Source of the DNA: Acinetobacter pittii | GTDB taxonomy: Bacteria > Pseudomonadota > Gammaproteobacteria > Pseudomonadales > Moraxellaceae | Assembly: GCF_034064985.1 (NCBI RefSeq) | Contig: NZ_CP139249.1 | Coordinates: 3,348,001 to 3,412,000 of the forward strand | Direction: 5' to 3' | DNA length: 64,000 nt | Shown here: one piece after another, positions 18,554-29,014 of the stretch | Layout of the letters: every line of letters begins with the position of its first letter | Numbering within the stretch: position 1 is the first letter of the stretch | Translations under genes and position numbers: made by a program | Notes under the pieces: model-generated | What the model saw: only the letters and a program-made list of their open reading frames with translations | Database searches by the model: none | What the model was told of the DNA's origin: nothing

Positions 18554-19867
18554 CTATGCAGACTTCGAATCAATAACCTTTAAATCTGCCTTAGCAACAC
18601 TTTCATGCGTTGCAGCTTCTTTAGGTTGGCGCTCAGCCTGATAAACAGGTTCTGCTTCACCATTAATGACTGCTTCATTAATAATGACTGTTCCAACATC
18701 TGTACGACTTGGTAAATCATACATAGTTTCAAGCAGTACGTTTTCCATAATAGAACGTAGACCACGCGCGCCCGTATTACGTTCAAGCGCTTTTTTAGCA
18801 ACAGCACGCAATGCAGAATCTTCAAAGATCAGATCAACATTTTCCATAGTGAAAAGATATTGATACTGGCGTGTTAATGCATTTTTTGGCTCAGTCAAAA
18901 TTTGCATTAAAGCTTCTTCGTCTAGCTCTTCAAGTGTAGCAATCACTGGTAAACGACCAATGAATTCTGGAATTAAACCAAATTTCACTAAGTCAGTTGG
19001 CTCAACCTGACGGAACAATTCAGCAAGCTTTTTGGTTTCATCTTTGTTTTTAACGTCAGCTGTAAAACCAATACCGCCTTTCTCTTGACGCTGTTGTACA
19101 ATTTTTTCCAAACCAGAAAATGCACCGCCACAAATAAATAAGATATTTGAGGTGTCAATTTGGATAAACTCTTGCTGCGGATGCTTACGACCACCTTGAG
19201 GCGGAATCGAAGCAACTGTACCTTCAATCATTTTTAATAATGCTTGTTGTACACCTTCACCAGACACATCACGCGTAATTGATGGATTTTCAGATTTACG
19301 AGTAATCTTGTCAATCTCGTCAATATAGATAATGCCCTTCTGAGCCTTCTCTACATCGTAGTCTGCTTTTTGCAAAAGCTTTTGCACAATATTTTCAACA
19401 TCCTCACCCACATAACCAGCTTCGGTTAATGTTGTTGCATCTGCCATCGCAAATGGAACATCTAAAAGGCGAGCCAAGGTTTGCGCAAGTAAAGTTTTAC
19501 CCGAACCTGTAGGTCCAATCAGTAGAATGTTACTTTTAGCAATTTCTACTTCTTTAGACACATGGCCATTATGACCCACTTTCAAGCGTTTATAATGGTT
19601 ATAAACCGCAACAGAGAGTGTCTTTTTGGCAAGATCTTGACCAATCACATATTGATCAAGCGCAGCACGTATTTCATGTGGTTTTGGCAATGCCTTACTC
19701 GCCCAGTCACCTGCTTCAACCTGCTGGCTGGTTTGTACGAGGTCTAAGCAGACATCCACACATTCATTACAAATATATGCGTCCTCACCCGCAATCAGTT
19801 TCCCGACTTCAGACTGCGTTTTACCGCAAAATGAACAATGTTTTTGTCCTTGAGGATGTTCGGACAT
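18554..19867 (-). CDS. clpX: ATP-dependent Clp protease ATP-binding subunit ClpX
   Basis: ClpX is the hexameric AAA+ unfoldase that feeds tagged proteins to ClpP. The N-terminal zinc-binding domain has Cys11, Cys14, Cys33 and Cys36. The Walker A motif is GPTGSGKT, the pore loop is GYVGEDV, and the RKH loop is GGRKHPQQ. The length is 437 residues from the ATG at 19867, which has GGAG 5 bases upstream. The GTG two codons earlier sits on the ribosome site and is unlikely. It lies downstream of clpP in the same direction, as in many bacteria. Confidence 0.97.
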   Translation of the reverse strand: MSEHPQGQKHCSFCGKTQSEVGKLIAGEDAYICNECVDVCLDLVQTSQQVEAGDWASKALPKPHEIRAALDQYVIGQDLAKKTLSVAVYNHYKRLKVGHNGHVSKEVEIAKSNILLIGPTGSGKTLLAQTLARLLDVPFAMADATTLTEAGYVGEDVENIVQKLLQKADYDVEKAQKGIIYIDEIDKITRKSENPSITRDVSGEGVQQALLKMIEGTVASIPPQGGRKHPQQEFIQIDTSNILFICGGAFSGLEKIVQQRQEKGGIGFTADVKNKDETKKLAELFRQVEPTDLVKFGLIPEFIGRLPVIATLEELDEEALMQILTEPKNALTRQYQYLFTMENVDLIFEDSALRAVAKKALERNTGARGLRSIMENVLLETMYDLPSRTDVGTVIINEAVINGEAEPVYQAERQPKEAATHESVAKADLKVIDSKSA

Positions 19868-19972
19868 ATTCACTCCACAAATAGAATCTTAAATATTAGG
19901 GCAAGATGCACTGCATAAATAACTAAATGGAGATCTTTTTCAACATCTCAAGTTATTTATATAAGAAGGTCC

Positions 19973-20578
19973 TTATGGACGCTTACTTAACACCTGATCA
20001 ACCAGACCATATTCTTTAGCAGCTTGAGCTGTCATAAAGTTATCACGGTCAGTATCACGAGCTACGGTTTCATAGTCTTGACCACTGTGCTCTGCCATTA
20101 AGCGGTTCAAGCGCTCTTTAATAAAGAGAATTTCACGCGCATGGATTTCAATATCCGATGCTTGACCACGGAAACCACCCAATGGTTGATGAATCATGAC
20201 ACGGGCATTTTCTAAACAATAGCGTTTGCCTTTAGCACCCGCATTTAATAAGAATGCACCCATTGAAGCAGCTTGCCCCATACAATATGTCACGACATCA
20301 GGTTTAATAAACTGCATCGTGTCATAAATAGCCATGCCTGCTGTCACTGAACCACCTGGAGAGTTGATATAAAGGTGGATATCTTTATCAGGATTTTCAG
20401 CTTCTAAAAACAACATTTGGGCAACGATCAAATTTGCCATGTTATCTTCAACTTCACCTGTCAGAAAAATGACGCGCTCACGTAAAAGTCGTGAATAAAT
20501 ATCAAAAGAACGTTCGCCGCGAGAAGATTGTTCAACCACAACAGGAACTAAAGCATTTTCAATTGTTGGAACATACAT
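19973..20578 (-). CDS. clpP: ATP-dependent Clp protease proteolytic subunit ClpP
   Basis: ClpP is the tetradecameric serine protease chamber that works with ClpX. The 201-residue protein carries Ser105 in GQAASMG and His130 in MIHQPLGG. The probable third residue is Asp179 in TDRDNFM. It is followed by clpX after about 105 bases and preceded by tig. The order tig-clpP-clpX is widely conserved. The gap between tig and clpP holds the tig terminator, so clpP probably has its own promoter. Confidence 0.97.
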   Translation of the reverse strand: MYVPTIENALVPVVVEQSSRGERSFDIYSRLLRERVIFLTGEVEDNMANLIVAQMLFLEAENPDKDIHLYINSPGGSVTAGMAIYDTMQFIKPDVVTYCMGQAASMGAFLLNAGAKGKRYCLENARVMIHQPLGGFRGQASDIEIHAREILFIKERLNRLMAEHSGQDYETVARDTDRDNFMTAQAAKEYGLVDQVLSKRP

Positions 20579-20730
20579 ACGTTATTTATTCCTAAATTTT
20601 TTGTGACTTAACCTATGGCAACAATATGCGGGATAATTTCTCAAATTGCAAAAGGTTCGCACTGAAATATTATATTATTTATACCTAAATACTTAATGTC
20701 GCACTCAAATTGACCACATAAAGAAAAACA

Positions 20731-20755
20731 AAAAAGGCGCCCGAGGCGCCTTTTT
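20731..20755 (-). terminator. terminator after tig
   Basis: AAAAAGGCGCC-CGA-GGCGCCTTTTT is a short, very GC-rich stem with T-runs on both sides, 16 bases beyond the tig stop. Confidence 0.93.
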
Positions 20756-20771
20756 CTGACTTCTTAAAAGA

Positions 20772-22106
20772 TTAGCCCATACGGCGAGCTTGTTGTTCTT
20801 TCAATAAGTCGTCGTAAGATACAGCTTTGTCAGTCACTTTAGCACCAGCTAAGATGTGATCAACAACTTGATCTTCTAATACAACTGCTTCGATTTGAGC
20901 ACGTTGTTGAGCATCATTTTTGAAGTATTCAATCACTTCAGTTGGATCTTCGTAAGAAGAAGCCATGTCGTCAATGTAAGCATCAACGCGAGCTTGGTCA
21001 ACTTCAAGTTTAGCATCAGCTAAAACTTTGCTTACCAACACGCCAAGCTTAACAGAACGCTCTGCTTGTTCTTTGAACAATTCGTCAGGAAGCATGCTCT
21101 TGTCGAAAGATTGCGCGCCTGCACCACCAAATTGTTGAGTGAACTGTTGAACCATTTGTTGACGTTGACGGTCAATTTCTTGAGCAACCATTGCACTTGG
21201 AACTTCAACTTCGTTCGCAGCAACAAGAGCATCAAAAGCAGCTTGTTTAACTTGGTTACGTAAACCATTGCGAACTTCACGTTCCATATTCTTACGAACG
21301 TCAGCTTTTAACTTCTCAATGCCTTCTTCTTCAGTTACACCGAAGATTTTTAAGAATTCAGCATCAATTTCTGGAAGTTTTGATTTCTCAACTTGCTTCA
21401 CAGTGATTTTGAACTGAGCTGCTTTACCCGCCAAGTTTTCAGCTTGGTAGTCTTCAGGGAAAGTAACGTCAATTACTTTCTCTTCACCAGCTTTCATGCC
21501 AATGATGCCATCTTCGAAGCCAGGGATCATACGACCTGAACCTAACACAAGTTTAAAGTCTTCAGCAGAACCGCCTTCAAACTTCTCACCATCGATAGTG
21601 CCTTCAAAGTCAAAAGTCACTTGCATGTCTTTTTTCGCCATACCCTTGGTTACAGCCCAAGTTTGACGTTGTTTTTGCAAGTTTTCGATCATAGCGTCAA
21701 CGTCAGCGTCTTTGATTTCAGCTGATTTACGTTCAACTTCTAAAGTATCGAATGCTTGTACAGCAACTTCTGGATAAACTTCTACAGTTGCTTCAAAAAC
21801 TAAAGCGTCTTCTTTATGTTCAACTTTCTCAATGTTCGGCATACCTACCGCATTGATTTTTTCTTGTTGAATTGCTTCAAAAACGCTATCACGAATGATG
21901 TCATTCACAACTTCTTGATAAATGCTTGCACCGTATTCGCGACGAACAACGTTTTCAGGTACTTTACCTGGACGGAAGCCGTTGATCTTCACAGTTTTGG
22001 CAGTGCGCTTCAAACGAGCTTCAAATTGCTCGTTAATACGGCTCGTCGGTACAGACACATTTAAACGACGGGCAACGCCCGAAACCGCTTCAGTCGTTAC
22101 TTGCAT
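20772..22106 (-). CDS. tig: trigger factor (ribosome-associated chaperone)
   Basis: Trigger factor binds at the ribosomal exit tunnel and protects nascent chains. It also has peptidyl-prolyl isomerase activity. The 444-residue protein has the ribosome-binding signature GFRPGKVP near residues 44-51. A FKBP-like PPIase domain follows ([17 protein letters not shown], about 165-245), then a helical C-terminal domain. The minus-strand promoter at 22159-22186 fits. It heads the tig-clpP-clpX cluster. Confidence 0.97.
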   Translation of the reverse strand: MQVTTEAVSGVARRLNVSVPTSRINEQFEARLKRTAKTVKINGFRPGKVPENVVRREYGASIYQEVVNDIIRDSVFEAIQQEKINAVGMPNIEKVEHKEDALVFEATVEVYPEVAVQAFDTLEVERKSAEIKDADVDAMIENLQKQRQTWAVTKGMAKKDMQVTFDFEGTIDGEKFEGGSAEDFKLVLGSGRMIPGFEDGIIGMKAGEEKVIDVTFPEDYQAENLAGKAAQFKITVKQVEKSKLPEIDAEFLKIFGVTEEEGIEKLKADVRKNMEREVRNGLRNQVKQAAFDALVAANEVEVPSAMVAQEIDRQRQQMVQQFTQQFGGAGAQSFDKSMLPDELFKEQAERSVKLGVLVSKVLADAKLEVDQARVDAYIDDMASSYEDPTEVIEYFKNDAQQRAQIEAVVLEDQVVDHILAGAKVTDKAVSYDDLLKEQQARRMG

Positions 22107-22158
22107 GGCTTCCTCGATAAAAATTAGTTAGTAGGAACAGTTTTTAAAAAAGTGCTGT

Positions 22159-22186
22159 ATTATATGACAACTTTCCAGATATACAA
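22159..22186 (-). promoter_or_regulatory. sigma-70 promoter of tig
   Basis: On the minus strand TTGTAT (22186-22181) and a perfect TATAAT (22164-22159) are separated by 16 bp. The -10 box lies 53 bases before the tig start codon. The remainder of the 414-base tig-piuA gap is AT-rich and otherwise holds only the Fur-like site at 22474. Confidence 0.65.
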
Positions 22187-22473
22187 AATTAACCGATCAG
22201 TTCCTATAAGTGAATGCTATTTTTCCAAGAAATTTCACAGTAATTTTATGATTCTTTAAATATTTTTCATAAAGCCTTAAGTAAAACTAATTTTTTAGCT
22301 ATTCTTTATAAATCTAAAATTACAATTAAATTTTGATTTTAATCGTTTTAATAAACAATGACTAATAATCAGTAGATTAGCTACATAAAAGTACAATTCA
22401 CCATTTAATTATTCATTTTTACTTCATAATTCAATTGGCAAATCCAATTAACACAAACTGTACATATAAATAA

Positions 22474-22488
22474 GAATTATTATTATTC
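22474..22488 (+). promoter_or_regulatory. putative Fur box upstream of piuA
   Basis: GAATTATTATTATTC matches its own reverse complement at 12 of 15 positions and resembles the Fur consensus half-sites. It lies 33 bases before the piuA start. Iron repression is expected for a siderophore receptor. The call rests on pattern and context only. Confidence 0.5.
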
Positions 22489-22520
22489 GCATAACCTTTT
22501 AGCTTTAGAGTCCTGAAGTC

Positions 22521-24821
22521 ATGTCTTTGATTAGAACACGTAAAAAAATTGTTTCATCTGCAATAGCCTCATCGCTATCAATGATTGCAACAACAGCTAT
22601 GGCACAAGAAGCAGTTTCACAATTACCAACGATTCATACTCAAGCGACTCAAGAAGAATCATTAAAAGTAGATCAGTCTGCAAACTCTAAATTCGTAGCT
22701 CCTCTCAAAGACACACCAAAATCAGTCTCTATTCTTTCTCAAAAATTAATTAAAGATACAAACTCTAATACCCTTCTCGAAGCTTTACGCTATGAGCCAG
22801 GCATTACTTTAGGTGCTGGTGAAGGCGGCACACCGTTTACCGACATGCCTTACATTCGTGGTTATAGCGGTCAATCTTCTATTTATGTTGATGGTGTTCG
22901 TAATACAACTTCACAAAGCCGCGATATGTTTGCTATCGAACAAGTTGAAGTCATTAAAGGCTCTTCTTCTGCTCTTGGTGGTGGTGGTAGCGTTGGCGGA
23001 AGTATTAACTTAATCCCTAAAGTTGCTCATGAAGGTGACGTTTACCAAGGTAGCGTTCAAGGTGGTACTGACAACTATCGTCATATCCAACTTGATGCCA
23101 ACAAAGACTTTGGTAACGGAGTTGCTGGTCGTGTAGTTATCATGGGTCACGAAAATGAAAAAGCTGGCCAAAGTAACGGTGCAGAATATGCCCGTGCTGG
23201 TATTGCCTCAAGTCTTGCATTTGGTTTAGATACGGCAACTCGCGGAACACTGAGCTACTACTATTTACGTAGTAATGATGAACCTGATGCAGGTATTCCG
23301 TTCAACAATCCAAATATTCCAGATTATGCGCCAGCTGGTGCTGAAAAGGGGGATGGTAAACCTGTTAATGTAAAAGCAGGAACTTACTATGGTTGGAAAG
23401 CACGTGATTTTGATAAACGCGAAAACCACATTGGTACATTTAAGTTGGAGCACGACTTTAATGAAAATCTTACCTTGTCGAATGTAGCGACTTACAACAA
23501 ATCTAAATCTGATTATGTTTATACGAATGCTGATGACTCTAAAGGTAATATTTACAGAGGCACAATCGCTCGCCGTGCGTTAAGCCGTATTTTAGATAGC
23601 GATGCTTATAGCGATCAGCTTTCTTTAAGAGGTAAATTCAACACAGGTAGCCTAAAGCATTCTTTTAATGTCGGCACTGAATGGAGCTTCCAGGAAACCG
23701 ACCAAGGTATGTATACTTTTACTAATGCGGAAGGGAAAACGACTTCTACAATTTTACAAGATAATATTAACAACTGTACTTCAGCTGCTGCTGTGGCAAA
23801 TGGCTGGTGTACGAGTTTAAATAATCCTGGAAATGGTGCCTTCACAGATAAGCGTGGATCTATCACAGCACAATCGACCACTCGTAGTCACAATGTAAGC
23901 ATTTATGCTTTAGACAGTATTGAATTTAATCCACAATGGTTACTTAACTTAGGTGTGCGTTGGGATAAATTTGAAACTGAGAAAAAATATAATAAGGATG
24001 TTTATGCAACTAACAAAGGTGCTTATGACTATTCAAAAGTTGCTACTCCAGAAGGTACAAAGTATGAAAGTGATTCCGACTATTTTTCATATCAAGCTGG
24101 TCTAGTCTATAAACCAACTGAAAATGGCAGTATTTATGCAAGCTTTGCAACTTCTGCTAACCCTGTTGGTGTACTTGCTGAAGGTGATAATAGCGATAAT
24201 GCTCTCGGTACTACTGATGTTATTAATGCACTTAAACCAGAAAAAGCTCGTACTTTTGAAGTAGGAACAAAATGGGACCTGTTTAATAACCGTGCGAACT
24301 TAACAGCGGCAGTTTTCCGTACTGAAAAGCAAAATACACGTATCCAAATCGACCCTACTACGACTGCCAATGCAGGTAAAAGTAAAGTCGATGGATTTGA
24401 AGTTAGTTTGAATGGGAAAATTACCGACAAATGGGATGTTTCTACAGGCTATAGCTATTTAGATAGTGAAATTACCGAAGCAGCATATAATTTAGTTGCT
24501 CAAGAAGGTAAACCATTACCATTTGTAGCGAAGAACAGCGCCACCCTATGGTCTACTTACCGAGTAATGCCTCAATTGACTCTAGGTGCTGGTGTTGAAT
24601 ATCGCGATCAAGTTTTTGTAAACACAACTGCTCCGAAATACTTGCCAACCTACACTATTTACAATGCTATGGCTAAATACGACGTAAACAAGAACGTAAA
24701 TTTACAGCTTAACATCAACAATATCTCTGATAAGCGTTATTTCACTAGTGCACATGCAGCTCACTACGCATTTGAAGGCAATGGTCGTAATGCTGTCTTA
24801 GCGATTAACTTTAAATACTAA
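22521..24821 (+). CDS. piuA: TonB-dependent siderophore receptor PiuA
   Basis: The 766-residue outer-membrane receptor has a signal peptide ending at AMAQ (about residue 29). A plug domain follows (about 60-165, with KDTPKSVSILSQKLI and RGYSGQSSIYVDGVRN), then a 22-strand barrel ending in AINFKY with the aromatic C-terminal residue typical of barrel assembly. It resembles PiuA/Fiu catecholate receptors. In Acinetobacter and Pseudomonas, PiuA takes up ferric siderophores and siderophore-conjugated beta-lactams such as cefiderocol. The piuC partner directly downstream supports the name. Uptake would depend on TonB-ExbB-ExbD, encoded at 44.3-46.1 kb. The Fur-like site lies just upstream. Confidence 0.9.
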   Translation: MSLIRTRKKIVSSAIASSLSMIATTAMAQEAVSQLPTIHTQATQEESLKVDQSANSKFVAPLKDTPKSVSILSQKLIKDTNSNTLLEALRYEPGITLGAGEGGTPFTDMPYIRGYSGQSSIYVDGVRNTTSQSRDMFAIEQVEVIKGSSSALGGGGSVGGSINLIPKVAHEGDVYQGSVQGGTDNYRHIQLDANKDFGNGVAGRVVIMGHENEKAGQSNGAEYARAGIASSLAFGLDTATRGTLSYYYLRSNDEPDAGIPFNNPNIPDYAPAGAEKGDGKPVNVKAGTYYGWKARDFDKRENHIGTFKLEHDFNENLTLSNVATYNKSKSDYVYTNADDSKGNIYRGTIARRALSRILDSDAYSDQLSLRGKFNTGSLKHSFNVGTEWSFQETDQGMYTFTNAEGKTTSTILQDNINNCTSAAAVANGWCTSLNNPGNGAFTDKRGSITAQSTTRSHNVSIYALDSIEFNPQWLLNLGVRWDKFETEKKYNKDVYATNKGAYDYSKVATPEGTKYESDSDYFSYQAGLVYKPTENGSIYASFATSANPVGVLAEGDNSDNALGTTDVINALKPEKARTFEVGTKWDLFNNRANLTAAVFRTEKQNTRIQIDPTTTANAGKSKVDGFEVSLNGKITDKWDVSTGYSYLDSEITEAAYNLVAQEGKPLPFVAKNSATLWSTYRVMPQLTLGAGVEYRDQVFVNTTAPKYLPTYTIYNAMAKYDVNKNVNLQLNINNISDKRYFTSAHAAHYAFEGNGRNAVLAINFKY

Positions 24822-24867
24822 GTTTAAATTCCATAATTTATTTATGGAATTAATTGAAGTTCATATA

Positions 24868-24894
24868 AAATAGCCTCGTCATGAGGCTATTTTT
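24868..24894 (+). terminator. terminator between piuA and piuC
   Basis: AAAATAGCCTC-GTCAT-GAGGCTATTTT has an 11-bp perfect stem ending in T residues. It would reduce read-through from piuA into piuC, or leave piuC dependent on its own promoter. A second inverted repeat (AATTCCATAA/TTATGGAATT) precedes it without a T-run. Confidence 0.8.
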
Positions 24895-24927
24895 ACAAAT
24901 GAAGTATCTATTAAAAAGGTGTTTGCC

Positions 24928-25611
24928 GTGATTCATCATATCCCCAATGTTTTAAGCAAAGAGCAAGTTGCCGAGTTTCGTAAGCTCATGGAAGACGCCA
25001 ATTGGGTAGGTGGGAAAGTGACTGCCGGCACCTTGTCTGCTTCTGTTAAAAGAAATCAGCAACTTTCAGAACAAGATCCGCTTACCCACCATTTAAGTGA
25101 GATTGTCATCAAAGCAATTTGGCAAAATCCTGTGTTTCAGGCCGCAGCCTTACCTCATAAAATTATTCCACCGCTTTTTAATCGTTATGATGAACATGAA
25201 AGCTTTGGTTTCCATGTAGATAACTCAATTCGTCTTATTCGTGGAACTTCTGAACAGCTACGCACCGATTTATCATGTACCTTATTTTTAAGTGAACCTG
25301 ATGAATATGAAGGTGGTGACCTCGTTATTGAAGACACTTATGGTTATCACGAAGTCAAATTGCCCGCAGGTGATGTGGTACTCTACCCTTCTACCAGCCT
25401 ACATGAAGTCAGCAGTATTACCTCTGGTACTCGTTTTGCTTCTTTTTTCTGGGTACAAAGTCTGGTTCGAGACGATAGTAAACGCCATCTCTTATTTAAT
25501 CTTGATGAGAGCATTCGAGAACTACGCAAATCACACGGTGATAACTACCCAGAAGTCATGAAGCTCACCAACATTTATCATAATTTAATTCGTATGTGGT
25601 CAGAACTGTAA
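24928..25611 (+). CDS. piuC: PKHD-type Fe(II)/2-oxoglutarate hydroxylase
   Basis: The 227-residue cytoplasmic dioxygenase belongs to the YbiX/PiuC family. Iron ligands are His96 and Asp98 (GFHVDNS) and His159 (TSLHEVS), with Arg169 as the likely 2-oxoglutarate ligand. Family members are encoded beside PiuA/Fiu-type receptors, and their substrate is not well established. I start at the GTG at 24928 (MIHHIPNVLS), which aligns with the E. coli YbiX N-terminus and has AAGG 8 bases upstream. The GTG at 24919 overlaps that ribosome site. The gene lies 106 bases after piuA, beyond a terminator. Confidence 0.88.
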   Translation: MIHHIPNVLSKEQVAEFRKLMEDANWVGGKVTAGTLSASVKRNQQLSEQDPLTHHLSEIVIKAIWQNPVFQAAALPHKIIPPLFNRYDEHESFGFHVDNSIRLIRGTSEQLRTDLSCTLFLSEPDEYEGGDLVIEDTYGYHEVKLPAGDVVLYPSTSLHEVSSITSGTRFASFFWVQSLVRDDSKRHLLFNLDESIRELRKSHGDNYPEVMKLTNIYHNLIRMWSEL

Positions 25612-25851
25612 CACTATTTATTTTTGCCTTTTTAATTCTTAACAAACTTTTTTCCTTAAAAAGGCAAGAATATGAAAATAATTTTCCATAAAAAATAAAA
25701 CAGCGCAAAATTAGAAAATTATTTTCTAAATTATTTAACTAAAATTATGATAAGAATTTTGCACAAGGTGTAATCATTGTTTAGATGTGATATATCTAAA
25801 TATCAAGATTACCCCCGCAAACCATCAAACTTATTATTTCACGGTCTAGAG

Positions 25852-25935
25852 ATGAAAACGAATTACTTGTTTGCCCAGCCTACTCAAGCAAGACATCATC
25901 TGCAACTCCTGATGCTGCGCCAAGCGCGCGTATAA
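25852..25935 (+). CDS. leuL: putative leucine leader peptide of leuA (27 aa)
   Basis: A 27-codon ORF begins with ATG at 25852 and ends with TAA at 25933-25935. The peptide contains the run LQLLML, four leucines in six residues, plus one earlier Leu. Four of the five Leu codons are CTG or CTC, which looks unusual beside the TTA/TTG-rich neighbouring genes. It lies 137 bases before leuA. Right after it comes a hairpin (25937-25972). TGCTGC inside the ORF can pair with GCAGCA of that hairpin, giving mutually exclusive structures as in amino-acid attenuators. The ribosome site is weak (CTAGAG). Function is inferred from position, composition and structure. Confidence 0.6.
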   Translation: MKTNYLFAQPTQARHHLQLLMLRQARV

Positions 25936-25936
25936 A

Positions 25937-25972
25937 AATTTTGTCTGCTTTTTAAAGCAGCACTTCAAAATT
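25937..25972 (+). promoter_or_regulatory. candidate attenuator hairpin before leuA
   Basis: AATTTTG (25937-25943) pairs with CAAAATT (25966-25972), and CTGCTTT (25945-25951) pairs with AAAGCAG (25954-25960). TGCTGC within the leader ORF competes for GCAGCA. T residues appear only about 10 bases later (25981-25985), so it is not an ideal intrinsic terminator. The mechanism could differ from classical attenuation. Confidence 0.45.
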
Positions 25973-26072
25973 ACCTTTAATTTTTCTGAATTAGATACCA
26001 TATATATTAAGTAGAGACGTTGCCTTTTAAATATATCCAGAGCAACCGCGCTACGAGACAAGGAGTTTTCTC

Positions 26073-27770
26073 ATGATGTTGGCTGACCCTAGCAAAAAAT
26101 ACCGCCGTATGTACCAACGTGTGGATTTACCAGATCGCCAATGGCCGAATAAAGAAATTACAAAAGCGCCAATCTGGATGAGTACCGATTTACGTGACGG
26201 TAACCAAGCAATTTTTGAACCGATGAATATGGAACAAAAATTCAAAATGTTCAAAATGCTTGTGAAAATCGGTTTTAAACATATTGAAATCGGTTTCCCT
26301 TCTGCATCACAAATTGACTTCGATTTTACTCGTATGTTGATCGAAGAAAATCATATTCCTGATGACGTATACATTGAAGTTTTGGTTCAAGCACGTGACC
26401 ATTTAATTGAACGTACTTTTGAATCTTTGGCAGGTGCTAAACGCGCAATTGTGCATATTTATAACTCTAACTCTCCAACCTTCCGTCAAAAGGTGTTGAA
26501 CGTAGATGTTAATGGTGCAAAACAATTAGCAATTAATGCTGCTCAAAAAGTTAAAGAGTATGCTGCACAGTATCCTCAAACTGACTGGATTTTCCAGTAC
26601 AGCCCAGAGTGTTTCTCTGCAACTGAATTAGAAGTCGCTAAAGATGTCTGTGATGCCGTCACAGAAATTTGGGATGCACGTCCTGACCATAAAGTGATTT
26701 TAAACTTACCTGCGACTGTAGAAGTTTCTACACCAAATGTTTATGCAGACCAAATTGAATGGATGCATCGTAATTTGGCACGTCGTGATGGTGTGATCAT
26801 TTCTGTTCACTGCCACAATGACCGCGGCTGTGGTATTGCTGCCTCAGAACTTGCCATTATGGCAGGTGCTGACCGTGTTGAAGGTTGTGTGTTTGGTAAT
26901 GGTGAACGTACAGGTAACGTTGACGTTGCAGCAATTGCATTGAACATGTACACCCAAGGTGTAGCGCCTGAGTTAGATTTTTCTAATATTAATGAAGTGA
27001 TTGCAACGGTTGAAGAATGTACTGGCTTACCGGTACACCCTCGTCATCCATATGCAGGTGACTTGGTATTTACTGCATTCTCTGGTTCACATCAGGATGC
27101 AATCAAAAAAGGCTTCGAGTATCAGAAAAACGAAGAAGTCTGGGATATGCCTTACTTACCAATCGACCCGAAAGATTTGGGCCGCGACTATGATGCTGTA
27201 ATTCGTGTAAACAGCCAATCTGGTAAAGGTGGTATTGCATACTTATTAGAATCGAACTACAACGTTGTGTTGCCGCGTCGTTTACAAATCGAATTCAGCC
27301 AAGTTGTTCAACAATATGCTGATGAGAACGGTACTGAAATTAATGCCAAAGAAATCTGGACATTATTTAAAGACACTTATGTTGATGTGAAAAACCATCA
27401 TTACACAGTTAAACACTACAAGTTATCTGATATTAACGGTACTCAGATTATCGAACTTGATGTGGATGTCGAAGGTGAAACACAACAACTTCGTGGTGAA
27501 GGTAACGGCCCAATCTCTGCGTTCTTAAATGCACTTCAATTACCAATTGACGTATTGAACTATGAAGAACGTAGTATTAGTTCAGGTGCAAATGCGAAAG
27601 CATTAACCTTAATTGAGCTTCAAGTAAAAGGTACAGGTAAAGGTTCATTTGGTGCCGGTGTTCATGACAATACAGTCACCTCATCCATTGAAGCAATTAT
27701 CGCTTGTACCAACCGTTTGATTGATCAAGGTGTTTTAAGTACAGATCAGGTGGTTGCCGCCGCTGTTTAA
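26073..27770 (+). CDS. leuA: 2-isopropylmalate synthase (long LeuA2-type)
   Basis: LeuA condenses 2-oxoisovalerate with acetyl-CoA, the committed step of leucine synthesis. At 565 residues it is the long form. It has an HMGL-like TIM barrel (about 30-310, with DLRDGNQA and the metal-binding HCHNDRGCG), a linker, and a C-terminal LeuA allosteric domain (about 430-560) that senses leucine. AAGGAG precedes the ATG at 26073; a second ATG follows immediately. The leader ORF and hairpin upstream suggest transcriptional control by leucine supply as well. It ends at a strong terminator. Confidence 0.97.
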   Translation: MMLADPSKKYRRMYQRVDLPDRQWPNKEITKAPIWMSTDLRDGNQAIFEPMNMEQKFKMFKMLVKIGFKHIEIGFPSASQIDFDFTRMLIEENHIPDDVYIEVLVQARDHLIERTFESLAGAKRAIVHIYNSNSPTFRQKVLNVDVNGAKQLAINAAQKVKEYAAQYPQTDWIFQYSPECFSATELEVAKDVCDAVTEIWDARPDHKVILNLPATVEVSTPNVYADQIEWMHRNLARRDGVIISVHCHNDRGCGIAASELAIMAGADRVEGCVFGNGERTGNVDVAAIALNMYTQGVAPELDFSNINEVIATVEECTGLPVHPRHPYAGDLVFTAFSGSHQDAIKKGFEYQKNEEVWDMPYLPIDPKDLGRDYDAVIRVNSQSGKGGIAYLLESNYNVVLPRRLQIEFSQVVQQYADENGTEINAKEIWTLFKDTYVDVKNHHYTVKHYKLSDINGTQIIELDVDVEGETQQLRGEGNGPISAFLNALQLPIDVLNYEERSISSGANAKALTLIELQVKGTGKGSFGAGVHDNTVTSSIEAIIACTNRLIDQGVLSTDQVVAAAV

Positions 27771-27787
27771 TTAAAAAAAAGACTTTG

Positions 27788-27820
27788 GAAAGGATACCTA
27801 GCTTGGTATCCTTTCTTTTT
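27788..27820 (+). terminator. terminator after leuA
   Basis: GAAAGGATACC (27788-27798) and GGTATCCTTTC (27805-27815) form an 11-bp perfect stem followed by five T. Confidence 0.94.
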
Positions 27821-27853
27821 ATTCCTGAAAGATTTAAAAGGCGAAATGTTCCC

Positions 27854-29014
27854 GTGTCTTTTCCAGCTGATTCAGTGGGGTTAGTCACTCCGCAAAAGTT
27901 CCAATTTGAAGAACCATTACACCTTGAATGTGATCGTGTTTTGCCACGTTTTGAACTAATGGTCGAAACTTACGGCACTTTAAATGCTGATAAATCAAAT
28001 GCAATTTTAATCTGTCATGCTCTTTCCGGACATCATCATGCAGCGGGTTATCACCACGAAGATGATAAAAAAGCTGGATGGTGGGATAGTTGTATTGGCC
28101 CGGGTAAAGCAATTGATACGAATAAGTTTTTTGTAGTTTCGCTAAATAATATTGGTGGCTGTAATGGCTCAACTGGCCCGACTTCACCAAACCCTGAAAA
28201 TGACAATCGCCCTTATGGGCCTGATTTTCCATTAGTAACAGTACGCGACTGGGTTAAAACTCAGGCCATGCTTTCTGACCGTTTGGGTGTAGATGTCTGG
28301 TATGCAGTAGTCGGTGGATCATTAGGAGGCATGCAAGCACTACAATGGTCCGTAGACTACCCTGACCGCCTACAAAAATGTGTGATTATTGCCAGTGCAC
28401 CAAAGCTTTCAGCACAGAATATTGCATTCAATGAGGTTGCTCGTCAGTCAATCTTGTCTGATCCAGATTTCCATCATGGCCGTTATTTAGAAAATGATAG
28501 TTACCCGAAACGCGGACTAATTTTGGCTCGCATGGTAGGTCATATCACCTATCTTTCAGAAGAAGCCATGAAACAAAAATTTGGCCGTGATTTAAAATCT
28601 GGCAAATTTATGTACGGTTTTGATGTCGAGTTTCAGGTCGAAAGCTATCTACGTTATCAAGGTGAACAGTTCAGCCGTAACTTTGATGCCAATACTTATC
28701 TCATCATGACTAAAGCTTTAGATTATTTTGATCCATCACGTGAGTACGGTCACTCATTAACTGAAGCAATGGGGAAAACTAAATGTCAGTTCCTGATTGT
28801 GTCGTTTACAACTGACTGGCGTTTTGCACCAAGTCGTTCACAAGAAATTGTAGATGCGCTTATTACCAATCATAAGCCTGTAAGCTATCTCGACATTGAT
28901 GCTGAACAAGGTCATGACTCGTTCTTATTCCCTATTCCACTGTATGTCAAAACCATGCGCGCTTTCTTAGGCGGTGAAGAACACTTAAAATCGACATCAC
29001 TGGAGGCAAGCTAA
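27854..29014 (+). CDS. metX: homoserine O-acetyltransferase
   Basis: MetX acetylates (or, in some relatives, succinylates) homoserine to commit it to methionine. The 386-residue alpha/beta-hydrolase has the nucleophile Ser156 in VGGSLGGMQ, the substrate region [12 protein letters not shown], and a C-terminal [12 protein letters not shown] with the catalytic His. The start is the GTG at 27854 ([10 protein letters not shown]), as I remember for Acinetobacter MetX. The longer frame from a TTG at 27785 overlaps the leuA terminator. Its TAA overlaps the ATG of metW, so the two are translationally coupled. The acyl donor cannot be decided by eye. Confidence 0.94.
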   Translation: MSFPADSVGLVTPQKFQFEEPLHLECDRVLPRFELMVETYGTLNADKSNAILICHALSGHHHAAGYHHEDDKKAGWWDSCIGPGKAIDTNKFFVVSLNNIGGCNGSTGPTSPNPENDNRPYGPDFPLVTVRDWVKTQAMLSDRLGVDVWYAVVGGSLGGMQALQWSVDYPDRLQKCVIIASAPKLSAQNIAFNEVARQSILSDPDFHHGRYLENDSYPKRGLILARMVGHITYLSEEAMKQKFGRDLKSGKFMYGFDVEFQVESYLRYQGEQFSRNFDANTYLIMTKALDYFDPSREYGHSLTEAMGKTKCQFLIVSFTTDWRFAPSRSQEIVDALITNHKPVSYLDIDAEQGHDSFLFPIPLYVKTMRAFLGGEEHLKSTSLEAS

